Below are positions 61,101 to 64,000 of a stretch of DNA of 64,000 bases, in pieces; within the stretch, counting starts at the first letter, position 1, and each line of letters starts with the position of its first letter. The notes beneath the pieces are model-generated. The model worked only from the letters and a program-made list of their open reading frames with translations. It was not told where the DNA came from and made no database searches. The stretch comes from Muscardinus avellanarius (Eukaryota > Chordata > Mammalia > Rodentia > Gliridae), in assembly GCA_963383645.1 (NCBI GenBank), contig OY726572.1, forward strand, positions 26,542,792 through 26,606,791, written 5' to 3'. The translations under genes were made by a program, and so were the position numbers.

Positions 61101-62260
61101 TTCCCTCAAGATTATCCCAGTTCGCCCCCTCTTGTGAATCTGGAGACAACTGGTGGTCACAGTGTGCGGTTCAACCCAAACTTGTACAATGATGGCAAGG
61201 TAATATAATTGCAGTCATTTGTTTTTAATGCCAATATTGGTTCTAAAGGTTCTTTGTGACTTGAAAAAAATTTTTAAAAATTATCTTTGTTCTAAGAGAA
61301 TTTTTTTATGCTTTAATGCCTATATATGCACAGATTAGTCGAAAGATAAGAAGCCGGGCATGGTGGCGCACGCTTGTAATCCCAGCATTTGGGAGGCTGA
61401 GATTGGAGGATCGCGGTTCGTGGACAGGCTCAGCTACTTAGTGAGGCCCTCCGCAACTTAGTGAGACCCAGTTTCAAAATAAAGAATAAAAAATTGGGCA
61501 GGGGTTGTAGCTCAGAGGTCAAATGCCTCTGGGTTCCAGCCCCAGACCCTCAAAAAAAAGAAGGAAGGGAGGAAGGGACAAAGAAAGAAAAAAAGAAACT
61601 GGAAAGGCAGAAATTCTACATTGTTAAGAAGTATAAACTTAGCCGGGTGTGGTGGCACACGCTTGTAATCCCAGCTTTCAGGAGGCTGAGACCACAGGAT
61701 TGTGGTTCACAGGCAGCCTCAGCTACTTACTGAGGCCCAGATTTCAAAATAAAGAATAAAACATAGGGCAGGGGGTGTAGCTCAGAGGTCGAATGCCTCT
61801 GGGTCCCATCTCTACACCTGAAAAAACAAAAGCAGTGTAAACTTATAGTCTGGTCTGGGTGCAGTGGCATACACCTGTAATTCCAGTTATTCAACAGACT
61901 GAGGCAGGAGAATCACAAGTTTGAAGCCAGCTTGGACCAGTATATTTATTAAAATTAAAAATAAAAAGGGCTGGGAATATAATCAGTGACAGAACCCCCC
62001 CTGGGTTATATCACTGGTACCAGTTTATTTTCACAGACTAACCAGTAGGTGGGTATGTTTGGGACATAAAACAGAAAATTTGACATGAAAGTATTTTCTT
62101 TTTTACTTGTAGGTGTGGCTGTTTGCCTTTAGCCAGTCTTTATAATTTTCTTTTCTTTTTTTTTTTTTTAACCTCTTTTCAGGTTTGTTTAAGCATCTTA
62201 AACACATGGCATGGAAGACCTGAAGAGAAGTGGAACCCTCAGACCTCAAGCTTTTTGCAA
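586..62260 (+). CDS. BIRC6: BIRC6 (BRUCE/Apollon) 3' half: 21 internal exons, partial at both ends
   Basis: Join of 586-865, 2147-2403, 2645-2753, 4087-4308, 6453-7233, 8773-8916, 9349-9478, 15436-15567, 16462-16629, 18465-18638, 21134-21330, 23298-23598, 27508-27725, 33256-33420, 34676-34844, 39624-39834, 54303-54448, 55047-55157, 57501-57718, 61038-61199 and 62183-62260. The joined frame is open for 1457 codons, and I recognise the protein as vertebrate BIRC6, with only scattered differences from the human protein as I remember it. BIRC6 is a roughly 4,850-residue cytosolic and Golgi/midbody-associated E2/E3 hybrid ligase. It works with the E1 UBA6 and ubiquitinates caspases, SMAC, HTRA2 and LC3. 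The window holds the C-terminal scaffold and most of the UBC domain; the BIR domain and gene start are upstream and the final exons downstream. If the published human catalytic Cys4666 is codon 1433 here, the window starts near human residue 3234 (inference). Every splice site is GT-AG except one GC-AG. Confidence 0.97.
866..2146. repeat. Intron with nested plus-strand SINEs
   Basis: One compound SINE (+), 1059-1182 continuing at 1407-1490, is split by a second full copy at 1183-1406 (+, subtype B with A-tail). The sequence gagaccctgtttcc occurs on both sides (1169-1182 and 1407-1420) as a target-site duplication. Positions 1500-2140 are unique AT-rich intron with short T/G runs near 1909-1940. 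Confidence 0.85.
2147..2403 (+). CDS. BIRC6: BIRC6 exon 2 of window
   Basis: The acceptor is gtatattttag|T. The donor is cctacag|gtgatg, a weak 5' site. The exon encodes [20 protein letters not shown] through [17 protein letters not shown]: leucine-rich amphipathic helices typical of the BIRC6 armadillo-like scaffold. It ends with one base (G) that forms Asp with AC of the following exon. It is separated from that exon by the shortest intron in the window, 241 nt. Confidence 0.96.
2645..2753 (+). CDS. BIRC6: BIRC6 exon 3 of window
   Basis: This 109-nt exon lies between ttataag|AC and GACAG|gtatat. It encodes [19 protein letters not shown] then [17 protein letters not shown]. It is too short to stand out as an open frame; I placed it by splice signals, phase continuity and recognition of the BIRC6 protein. 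Its last two bases (AG) join A of the next exon to give Arg. Confidence 0.95.
2754..4086. repeat. Intron with two plus-strand SINEs
   Basis: Compound B1/ID-like SINEs (+) lie at about 2838-3045 and 3191-3400, each with the 5' ggcatggtggtgcat-type start and a 3' cccctgggttcaatcc-type end plus A-rich tail. Positions 3400-4080 are unique AT-rich intron. Confidence 0.8.
4087..4308 (+). CDS. BIRC6: BIRC6 exon 4 of window
   Basis: The acceptor is tttgaag|A and the donor TTTGA|gtaagt is near consensus. The exon encodes [20 protein letters not shown], then a short variable stretch [15 protein letters not shown], then [19 protein letters not shown] and [13 protein letters not shown]. The variable patch differs at several positions from the human protein as I remember it, while the flanks match closely. 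The split Glu codon (GA+G) joins the next exon. Confidence 0.95.
4480..4560 (-). repeat. ID-type SINE remnant
   Basis: Reverse complement of the ID body, including cacttgcctagcacgcaca and gttagctcagtggtggagc. It is degenerate at the ends. Confidence 0.7.
5151..5212. repeat. Poly-T followed by (GT)n microsatellite
   Basis: About 23 T residues run into about 20 GT units at the 3' tail (left side) of a minus-strand SINE, so the microsatellite probably grew from the SINE A-tail. Confidence 0.95.
6453..7233 (+). CDS. BIRC6: BIRC6 exon 5 of window (largest)
   Basis: At 781 nt this is the largest exon here. The acceptor is tttctctag|G and the donor ggcacag|gtaaga. It codes for 260 full codons, from [20 protein letters not shown] to [12 protein letters not shown]. 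It contains a polar low-complexity linker ([20 protein letters not shown]), long helical parts ([20 protein letters not shown]) and a second Ser/Thr/Gly-rich loop ([20 protein letters not shown]). It belongs to the central scaffold that shapes the substrate cavity in the dimer; it has no catalytic residues. It ends in phase 0. Confidence 0.97.
7234..8772. repeat. Intron with SINE, LINE-1 fragment and exon-abutting SINE
   Basis: A minus-strand subtype A SINE lies at about 7287-7500, then a LINE-1 ORF2 fragment at 7503-8350 (-), then a plus-strand SINE at about 8581-8750 that ends next to the acceptor of exon 6. Positions 8351-8580 are unique AT-rich sequence. Confidence 0.8.
7503..8350 (-). 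mobile_element. LINE-1 ORF2 3'-region fragment
   Basis: The reverse complement gives typical mammalian L1 ORF2 sequence: the segment with ggcacaaaaacaacatagac-like text and the reading around fitting 'FLTEFDQKKNIDLNKRPK'-type decay is visible only in broken frames. The piece is 5'-truncated, lacks an obvious poly-A end, and is not coding. It matches the same ORF2 region as the plus-strand fragment at 31432-31975. Confidence 0.75.
8773..8916 (+). CDS. BIRC6: BIRC6 exon 6 of window
   Basis: Forty-eight complete codons (phase 0 at both ends) lie between ccttgccag|GTA and TGTCCA|gtgagt. They encode [20 protein letters not shown], then [19 protein letters not shown] and [10 protein letters not shown] plus-strand SINE ends only about 20 nt before the exon, so the 3' splice-site region is short and abuts the repeat. 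Because the exon is a multiple of three, skipping it would keep the frame. Confidence 0.95.
8917..9348. other. Short repeat-free intron
   Basis: The 432-nt intron between exons 6 and 7 shows no repeat. It is AT-rich, with a strong polypyrimidine acceptor (catttttcag). Confidence 0.8.
9349..9478 (+). CDS. BIRC6: BIRC6 exon 7 of window, GC donor
   Basis: The acceptor is catttttcag|CTG. It encodes [19 protein letters not shown], then [20 protein letters not shown] and DRVS. The only phase-compatible donor is TCAG|GCAAGT at 9478/9479, a consensus non-canonical GC 5' splice site. The final G joins AT of the next exon to give Asp. The pattern [17 protein letters not shown] could belong to the ubiquitin-like fold described in BIRC6 structures, but I cannot show this from sequence. 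Confidence 0.93.
12456..12800. other. Unclassified GC-richer intronic patch
   Basis: This stretch has balanced composition and no recognisable SINE motifs. It is open for about 110 codons on the plus strand, beginning inside the neighbouring SINE, but has no start context, splice signals or recognisable protein. An ancient transposon remnant is possible. Confidence 0.35.
14126..14161. repeat. (CA)n microsatellite
   Basis: About 18 CA units follow the 3' end of a plus-strand SINE; a second impure CA run follows near 14178-14190. Confidence 0.95.
14577..14759 (-). repeat. Subtype C SINE nested in subtype B SINE
   Basis: The host SINE reads up to cctcactaagt, is interrupted by ggtactggggttcctgg...cgcccggct, and resumes at gtgaggctggttttgaacc. 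The inserted copy keeps the CG-rich hairpin core near 14660-14690. Confidence 0.85.
14953..15302 (-). mobile_element. Probable solo LTR fragment of an endogenous retrovirus
   Basis: Read on the minus strand it has promoter-like elements in LTR order: CCAATCA near 15215-15225, a second CCAATTA near 15135-15145, a TTTATAAC box near 15075-15085, and a CAATAAA polyadenylation signal near 15010. It is followed by a segment that could be R/U5. It starts TG on the plus strand and interrupts a SINE that began near 14930. No internal viral genes are present, and the exact ends and target duplication are not clear. Confidence 0.5.
15436..15567 (+). CDS. BIRC6: BIRC6 exon 8 of window
   Basis: A 132-nt exon between tttcttacag|AT and GCCTCTG|gtatgc. 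It encodes [20 protein letters not shown], continuing [19 protein letters not shown] and VVVAS. The Lys/Glu-rich run is a highly charged, probably disordered linker. Both ends are in phase 1 and the length is divisible by three, so skipping is frame-neutral. Confidence 0.95.
15568..16461. other. Repeat-free intron
   Basis: The 894-nt intron between exons 8 and 9 contains no SINE, LINE or simple repeat of note. It forms part of a roughly 1.5 kb SINE-free stretch (15303-16790) including both exons. Confidence 0.75.
16462..16629 (+). CDS. BIRC6: BIRC6 exon 9 of window
   Basis: The acceptor is ttcttttag|GA and the donor TTGGCAG|gtaata. It encodes [20 protein letters not shown], then [20 protein letters not shown] and [16 protein letters not shown]. 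The first half is a basic, proline-rich disordered linker; the second returns to a folded helix. The [11 protein letters not shown] stretch seems one residue longer than the human protein I remember (from memory, unverified). The length of 168 nt is frame-neutral. Confidence 0.95.
17716..17756. repeat. (TTA)n microsatellite
   Basis: About 13 ATT units, upstream of a minus-strand SINE. Confidence 0.95.
18079..18112. repeat. (GT)n microsatellite
   Basis: About 17 GT units at the tail side of a minus-strand SINE. Confidence 0.95.
18465..18638 (+). CDS. BIRC6: BIRC6 exon 10 of window
   Basis: The acceptor is catttttag|GT and the donor GAAAAAG|gtaggt. It encodes [20 protein letters not shown], then [20 protein letters not shown] and [18 protein letters not shown]. 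It has 58 codons with phase 1 at both ends. No catalytic motif is visible; this is scaffold or adaptor sequence upstream of the UBC domain. Confidence 0.95.
18639..21133. repeat. Intron with SINEs and a nested poly-A insertion
   Basis: SINEs (approximate): 18677-18823 continuing 19010-19080 (+), split by the insertion at 18824-19009; 19544-19722 (-, old); 19775-19955 (-, subtype C-like); 19980-20155 (+); 20332-20510 (+); 20690-20785 (+, partial); 20797-20905 (+, partial subtype C); and 20908-20970 (+, 3' half only). Positions 19090-19540 and 20520-20690 look unique. Confidence 0.8.
18824..19009 (+). mobile_element. Short retro-insertion with AATAAA, poly-A and target duplication
   Basis: A 186-bp non-SINE insert sits inside a plus-strand SINE. 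The 11-nt word aaaagataggg flanks it at 18813-18823 and 19010-19020. The insert has a T/C-rich body with repeated tatttct words, an AATAAA signal at 18955-18960 and a poly-A run beginning at 18983, followed by GAA repeats. These are marks of L1-driven retrotransposition of a polyadenylated RNA. I do not recognise the source; an LTR-derived 3' end is one possibility. Confidence 0.75.
21134..21330 (+). CDS. BIRC6: BIRC6 exon 11 of window
   Basis: The acceptor is attgcatag|AT and the donor CAACAG|gtaaga. It encodes [20 protein letters not shown], then [20 protein letters not shown] and [26 protein letters not shown]. An acidic loop is followed by a conserved hydrophobic helix. It ends in phase 0 at CAACAG. 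The next exon begins GTGAGT, so the spliced junction itself reads as a 5' splice site. Confidence 0.95.
21331..23297. repeat. Intron with six SINEs and an (ATGT)n repeat
   Basis: SINEs (approximate): 21430-21635 (-), 21750-21955 (+), 22290-22475 (+), 22495-22620 (+), 22630-22850 (+, containing the ATGT repeat) and 22980-23172 (-). Positions 21960-22285 are unique. A long T-rich tract directly precedes exon 12. Confidence 0.8.
22764..22810. repeat. (ATGT)n microsatellite inside a SINE
   Basis: About 11 ATGT units replace the A-rich linker between the B1-like and ID-like halves of a plus-strand SINE. Confidence 0.95.
23298..23598 (+). CDS. BIRC6: BIRC6 exon 12 of window, begins with GTGAGT
   Basis: A long pyrimidine tract leads to catttag|GTGAGTGCTCC; the donor is GGAA|gtgagt. 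It encodes [20 protein letters not shown], then [19 protein letters not shown], a proline-rich link ([20 protein letters not shown]) and [20 protein letters not shown]. The [14 protein letters not shown] segment looks like a small beta unit. The length of 301 nt is not divisible by three, so skipping would shift the frame. The GTGAGT start is discussed under findings. Confidence 0.96.
25725..26440 (-). mobile_element. LINE-1 3' end with ORF2 C-terminal frame
   Basis: An open minus-strand frame over 25928-26431 reads as the C-terminus of L1 ORF2. It has the cysteine motif [18 protein letters not shown] (C-x3-C-x7-H-x4-C) and the conserved downstream blocks [23 protein letters not shown] and [20 protein letters not shown]. 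The reverse transcriptase is missing, so the copy is 5'-truncated and not autonomous. The open frame suggests a fairly recent insertion. Confidence 0.9.
26579..26642. repeat. (TC)n and poly-T tract
   Basis: About 10 TC units are followed by more than 40 T residues at the tail of a minus-strand SINE. It is the longest homopolymer in the window. Confidence 0.95.
27508..27725 (+). CDS. BIRC6: BIRC6 exon 13 of window
   Basis: The acceptor is ttctctatctag|GT and the donor ACAGAG|gtaggt. It encodes [20 protein letters not shown], then [20 protein letters not shown] and [20 protein letters not shown], ending in a polar tail ([11 protein letters not shown]). The middle is a strongly helical, hydrophobic scaffold element. 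It ends in phase 0. Confidence 0.96.
29705..29744. repeat. (GGAA)n tract at SINE tail
   Basis: About ten impure GGAA/GGGA units follow a plus-strand SINE 3' end. Confidence 0.9.
29800..30535 (-). mobile_element. LINE-1 3'-region fragment (older)
   Basis: The reverse complement carries L1 ORF2 C-terminal landmarks also present in the 25725-26440 copy (the segment around catctgttgatgga and the ctatgaacat words), but frames are broken by mutations. It is in the same orientation as that copy, about 4 kb away on the other side of exon 13. Confidence 0.8.
31312..31360. repeat. (GGAA)n/(GAAA)n tract
   Basis: A purine tract separates the B1-like part and the ID-like part of a plus-strand SINE. Confidence 0.9.
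31432..31975 (+). mobile_element. LINE-1 ORF2 fragment
   Basis: Plus-strand L1 ORF2 nucleotide signature (agcatggtactggcacaaaa, then cagaatagaagactg and ccaaaaacatacactg). Frames are broken. It corresponds to the same L1 region as 7503-8350 but in the opposite orientation. Confidence 0.85.
32686..32716. repeat. (TTTG)n repeat
   Basis: About seven TTTG units form the tail side of a minus-strand SINE. Confidence 0.9.
33256..33420 (+). CDS. BIRC6: BIRC6 exon 14 of window
   Basis: Fifty-five full codons lie between ttgcccttag|CCT and CTGCAG|gtatta. They encode [20 protein letters not shown], then [20 protein letters not shown] and [15 protein letters not shown]. The glycine/serine-rich [14 protein letters not shown] loop followed by a charged helix is characteristic of BIRC6. 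It is frame-neutral. A minus-strand SINE begins about 20 nt past the donor. Confidence 0.95.
33421..34675. repeat. Intron with SINEs close to the exon 14 donor
   Basis: SINEs (approximate): 33440-33625 (-), 33708-33905 (-, with a poly-T tail at 33679-33706) and 33935-34115 (+). An ID-type remnant (-) lies at 34140-34205. Positions 34206-34670 are unique. Confidence 0.8.
34676..34844 (+). CDS. BIRC6: BIRC6 exon 15 of window
   Basis: The acceptor is aattgttag|GTC and the donor GACTCGG|gtaaag. It encodes [20 protein letters not shown], then [20 protein letters not shown] and [16 protein letters not shown]. The polar loop ([20 protein letters not shown]) diverges from the human protein as I recall it, while both helices match closely. 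The terminal G joins TG of the next exon to give Val. Confidence 0.95.
36670..36867 (+). repeat. Subtype C SINE nested in subtype A SINE
   Basis: It is flanked by a 12-nt target duplication, aataaagaataa, at 36658-36669 and 36868-36879. The body is full length from gccaggcgtggtggcgcaca to accacc plus A-tail. The core has the ccacgcgcgctgg hairpin. Confidence 0.9.
37520..37573. repeat. (CA)n then poly-T between opposing SINEs
   Basis: A CA run of about 12 units at the tail of a plus-strand SINE abuts the poly-T tail of a minus-strand SINE, so the two SINEs meet tail to tail. Confidence 0.9.
38653..38690 (+). pseudogene. Displaced partial copy of BIRC6 exon 16 inside a SINE
   Basis: The 38 bases match the first 38 bases of exon 16 (39624-39661) at 34 positions and would read [12 protein letters not shown] beside the exon's [12 protein letters not shown]. 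The host is a minus-strand SINE that reads normally up to gggctacactccca and resumes at cctattttatatttttattt. The copy starts at or within two bases of the exon's 5' boundary, but the acceptor AG before it is absent (caa in place of aag). It is not an intact exon. Confidence 0.85.
39624..39834 (+). CDS. BIRC6: BIRC6 exon 16 of window
   Basis: The acceptor is cttcctccaag|TG and the donor TTTAAG|gtacta. It encodes [20 protein letters not shown], then [20 protein letters not shown], an acidic tract ([13 protein letters not shown]) and [17 protein letters not shown]. An old minus-strand SINE ends about 57 nt upstream. A near-copy of the first 38 nt of this exon sits in the preceding intron at 38653-38690. 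Confidence 0.96.
41520..41580 (-). repeat. ID-type SINE remnant
   Basis: The minus strand carries the ID middle segment (catttgcctagcatgctca) and the start of the A-box region. It is short and degenerate. Confidence 0.6.
44013..44055. repeat. (TG)n microsatellite
   Basis: About 21 TG units at the tail side of a minus-strand SINE. Confidence 0.95.
44248..44290. repeat. (AT)n then poly-T
   Basis: About 11 AT units followed by about 21 T residues, between two SINEs. Confidence 0.95.
45083..45115. repeat. (TTTTA)n/(TTTA)n tract
   Basis: A mixed T/A repeat at the tail of a minus-strand SINE. Confidence 0.9.
45355..45392. repeat. (AACT)n imperfect repeat
   Basis: Several imperfect AACT units (ctaactaacttaactaacta), just after a SINE head. 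Confidence 0.85.
47271..48370. other. SINE-free intronic island
   Basis: About 1.1 kb has no SINE, LINE or simple repeat and a more balanced composition than the flanks. No open frame or splice pair is convincing. It could hold constrained intronic sequence, or simply be chance. Confidence 0.5.
48378..48402. repeat. (TTTA)n repeat
   Basis: About six TTTA units preceding a minus-strand SINE. Confidence 0.9.
49151..49348 (+). repeat. Subtype C SINE with clean target duplication
   Basis: It is flanked by attaaagctctg at 49139-49150 and 49349-49360. The body is full length with a long A-tail and most CpG sites kept, suggesting a recent insertion into non-SINE sequence. Confidence 0.9.
50160..51860. 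other. SINE-free intronic island
   Basis: About 1.7 kb has no recognised repeat. A small GC-richer patch with clustered CpG (tagcggccgtcgc) lies at 50820-50832. No gene or RNA is recognised. Confidence 0.5.
54303..54448 (+). CDS. BIRC6: BIRC6 exon 17 of window
   Basis: The acceptor is aaaatattcag|A and the donor AATCAAG|gtatga, after the longest intron in the window (14.5 kb). It encodes [20 protein letters not shown], then [20 protein letters not shown] and [10 protein letters not shown] basic linker leads into an amphipathic helix that precedes the UBC-proximal region. Confidence 0.95.
54449..55046. other. Repeat-free intron
   Basis: The 598-nt intron between exons 17 and 18 is AT-rich and free of recognised repeats. 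Confidence 0.8.
55047..55157 (+). CDS. BIRC6: BIRC6 exon 18 of window
   Basis: The acceptor is aaataacag|AA and the donor CAGTTTG|gtaagt. It encodes [20 protein letters not shown] then [17 protein letters not shown]. At 111 nt it is frame-neutral. It is a lysine-rich helix and linker immediately ahead of the UBC N-terminal extension; two conservative changes from the human protein are seen (VAMKPK, KYVVVM; human sequence from memory). Confidence 0.95.
55366..55552 (-). repeat. Subtype C SINE nested in older SINE, 16-nt duplication
   Basis: The word ccaaccctgtttttta occurs at 55350-55365 and 55553-55568, directly flanking the inserted copy. The insert holds the CG-rich hairpin (agccagcgcgcgcggctgg). 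Confidence 0.95.
56343..56393. repeat. (GT)n microsatellite, about 25 units
   Basis: A long uninterrupted GT run at the tail of a minus-strand SINE; it is the longest dinucleotide array in the window. Confidence 0.97.
57501..57718 (+). CDS. BIRC6: BIRC6 exon 19 of window: start of UBC domain
   Basis: The acceptor is cttcttatag|AT and the donor ATGAAG|gtagga. It encodes [20 protein letters not shown], then [20 protein letters not shown] and [52 protein letters not shown] is the first helix of the E2-like fold, and [14 protein letters not shown] is the first strand pair. The local base composition (CpG-rich near 57600-57700) is typical of this conserved exon. Confidence 0.96.
58085..58135. repeat. 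(AAAT)n microsatellite
   Basis: About 11 AAAT units grown from the A-tail of a subtype C SINE. Confidence 0.95.
58643..58701. repeat. Poly-T and poly-G tracts
   Basis: A long T run, a G/T-rich stretch and an 11-12 G run lie on the tail side of a minus-strand SINE. Confidence 0.9.
59377..59433. repeat. (GGGA)n/(GGAA)n tract
   Basis: About 13 purine tetranucleotide units follow the 3' end of a plus-strand SINE. Confidence 0.95.
61038..61199 (+). CDS. BIRC6: BIRC6 exon 20 of window: UBC core
   Basis: Fifty-four codons in phase 0 lie between gtacatactag|GTT and GGCAAG|gtaata. They encode [20 protein letters not shown], then [20 protein letters not shown] and [14 protein letters not shown]. The E2 signatures are clear: [10 protein letters not shown] is the turn after strand 1, [14 protein letters not shown] is the conserved FP..YP.xPP segment, and NPN at 61173-61181 stands where most E2 enzymes have HPN. 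The Asn of that triad is present. Confidence 0.97.
61200..62182. repeat. Intron between the two UBC exons with three SINEs
   Basis: SINEs (+), approximate: 61355-61555, 61643-61820 and 61855-62025 (older). All have the gene's orientation. A T-rich tract at 62150-62180 precedes exon 21. Confidence 0.8.
62183..62260 (+). CDS. BIRC6: BIRC6 exon 21 of window: catalytic cysteine exon
   Basis: Twenty-six codons in phase 0 lie between cctcttttcag|GTT and TTGCAA|gtaaac. They encode [17 protein letters not shown] then [15 protein letters not shown] carries the thioester-forming cysteine (TGT at 62186-62188) and WHGRPEEKW is the BIRC6 version of the post-cysteine W..W motif. The rest of the UBC fold and the C-terminal tail are encoded beyond the window. 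Confidence 0.97.
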
Positions 62261-64000
62261 GTAAACAAAATTTTTCTGATAGTCTCACAAAATAAAGAAC
62301 TGTGTACATTTTTTATGGGGGGATGTAGTGATTGAGTAAACAGTAAACCGAAACAGGTAGAATGGTAGGACATACATATTAAATATCTTATGAAGCCGGG
62401 CGTGGTGGCACATGTTTGTAATCCCAGCATTTGGGCGACTGAGACAGCAGGATCTGGGTCAGGACAGCCTCAGATACGTGGTGAGGCCCTTTGCAACTCA
62501 GTAAGACCCTGTTTCAAAAAAAATCTGGCTGGGAGTGTAGCTCAGAGGTAGAATACCCCTGGATTTCATCCCTAGACCCACCCCACCCCCCCAAAAAAAT
62601 ATTAAATATAGTTATACATAATAGCTTATACATGAGTAATTTGTAAAATGGAGTCTTATTTTACTTGAAGTTTAAACTCTCAAGGGTATAAGACAAAAAT
62701 TGGATTTTGTCAGCCAAGTGTGGTAGTATATGCTTGTAATTCCCGTACATGGAGAGTCGCGGGTTCAAAGTCAGCTTCACTAACTTGGCAAGACTCAGCA
62801 GCCTAGTGGAAGGTGGCGTGCCTGAGTTCAATCCAAGTTGTAAAGAGTTTAAGGGTTAGCCGGGCGTGGTGGCGCACGCTTGTAATCCCCGCACTTGGAT
62901 CGCGCAGGTTCAGAGCCAGCCATGCTGGCTTAAGAGACCCTGTTTCCAAATAAAAATATAAAAAAATAGGTGTCTGGGAGTGTAGCCCAGAGGTAGAAAG
63001 GTTTCCAGGAACCCCAGTACCACCCCCAAAAAAAAAAAAGTTTAAGGATTTATCATAAGTATTAATTTTTTTCTTTGCTTTTGTAGAAAAATTAGAATTT
63101 TATTCTATTGGTGTTAGTAAAAGCAGAGGAGTAAGAGGGCAAGTGACAGAGACTAATAATTACGCCCTAGAAGGCCATGTCAGAAGTGTCAGATTTGTCA
63201 GGGCACAGTGGCCCACACTTATAATCCCAGCCACAGGAATACTGAGGCAGGAGGATTGAAAGGTCGAGGCCAGCCTACCATGCTAGTGAGACCCGTCTCA
63301 AATAAGAAAGGCCTTGAAGTATAGTTCATCTTGGTACCACCAGATAACAATAGCAACTAAAAAGAATTGTCCGATTAGAATTAGAGGTAACTAATTAGCC
63401 AAAAGAAAACCAGGTTCCTTCAGTGATCTATTTTGTTTCAGGTAGTTTTAAAAATATGGGACTTTTGTCTCATAATTATACAGTTTAAGTTTTTTGTGTT
63501 AATTTTAGCCTAAATAAAACATTGTATCATATATATTTCAGATATTTGGGGTTCTTAACTATGGGTTGGAGTTGGAGCTCAGAGGTAGAGCATTTGCCTA
63601 TAGTGTATGTGCAAAGCCCTGGTTTTGATCCCCAGTAGATTAAAAAAAAAAAAGATGTTGAATTAAATAGATATATAGGTGTACTAGTTCGAATTATCAT
63701 ATTAGCTAGGAGTAAGCTTTCTGAGTATTACTCCTAGAGAACCAAGCTCCTAACTAAGTTTGGTTGGAGGTTATTTTAGAACCATAACAGCGTCTTACCA
63801 ATGAGAACTTCTAATAAGTTGTGGGGATTTTTTGATACTGTGGCAGTTTTTCTTGGTGGTGAGTATTGTCTAGTTTTACGCTCTTTAAGAGTAAGGACAA
63901 AGCCGGGCGTGGTGGCATATGCCTGTAATCCTCGTGCTTGGGAGCCTGAGACAAGAGGATTGCACAAGTTCGAAGCCAGCCTCAGCTACCGAGTAAGGTG
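62261..64000. repeat. Intron after the catalytic exon (partial)
   Basis: SINEs (approximate, +): 62397-62590, 62715-62850 (degenerate), 62862-63030 (subtype C), 63200-63325 (older, B1-like only) and 63905-64000 (cut by the window end). An ID-type SINE lies at 63565-63645. No further exon is recognised, so the remaining BIRC6 exons must be beyond 64000. Confidence 0.75.
63565..63650 (+). repeat. ID-type (tRNA-Ala-derived) SINE
   Basis: Plus-strand ID element: ggagctcagaggtagagcat, then ttgcctatagtgtatgtgc and ccctggttttgatccccag, followed by an A-run. It is a separate tRNA-like monomer, not the compound SINE. Confidence 0.85.

Noticed and set aside
60708..61160. 150-codon minus-strand open frame overlapping exon 20
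   Set aside because: Shadow of the UBC exon plus translated SINE.
63565..63650. Functional tRNA-Ala gene
   Set aside because: It has A- and B-box-like sequence but lacks the paired acceptor stem, has changed anticodon-arm bases and an A-tail; it is an ID-type SINE.

Overview
The window is a piece of a mammalian, almost certainly rodent, nuclear genome. It lies entirely inside one very long gene read on the + strand: the 3' half of BIRC6 (BRUCE/Apollon), the giant inhibitor-of-apoptosis E2/E3 ubiquitin ligase. I can place 21 consecutive coding exons between 586 and 62260. Joined, they give 4373 nt (1457 complete codons) with no stop or frameshift and phase-compatible junctions throughout. The series runs from the C-terminal scaffold into the catalytic UBC fold and ends just after the catalytic cysteine (codon at 62186-62188). 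The start of the gene and the last exons after the active site lie outside the window. No other protein-coding gene, tRNA gene, rRNA or CRISPR array is supported.

Layout: exons 1-7 (labels are local to this window) lie in 586-9478. A 6 kb intron follows, then exons 8-12 (15436-23598), exon 13 (27508-27725), exons 14-15 (33256-34844) and exon 16 (39624-39834). A 14.5 kb intron separates exon 16 from exons 17-19 (54303-57718), and exons 20-21 (61038-62260) encode the UBC core. Introns range from 241 nt to 14.5 kb.

The non-coding part is packed with SINEs, well over 100 copies on both strands. The main family is about 190-220 bp: a 5' 7SL/B1-like half joined to a 3' half resembling a tRNA-Ala-derived ID element, a B1-dID-like design known from non-murid rodents such as dormice, squirrels, beavers and geomyoids. 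I cannot name the species. Three subtypes can be told apart by eye (called A, B and C here). Subtype C is short, CpG-rich and looks youngest, because it sits inside older copies with clean target-site duplications. There are also a few separate ID-type SINEs, four 5'-truncated LINE-1 ORF2 fragments, one probable solo LTR, one small polyadenylated retro-insertion, and many microsatellites.

The most unusual observations are: (i) a 38-nt near-copy of the first bases of exon 16 embedded in a SINE about 1 kb upstream in the preceding intron; (ii) exon 11 followed by exon 12, whose first bases GTGAGT recreate a consensus 5' splice site, as in recursive-splicing exons; (iii) a GC-AG intron after exon 7; (iv) SINEs inserted head-on into SINEs; and (v) the hairpin-forming CG-rich subtype C SINE. 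I did not find a new multi-gene system; the window is an ordinary but repeat-saturated housekeeping gene segment.
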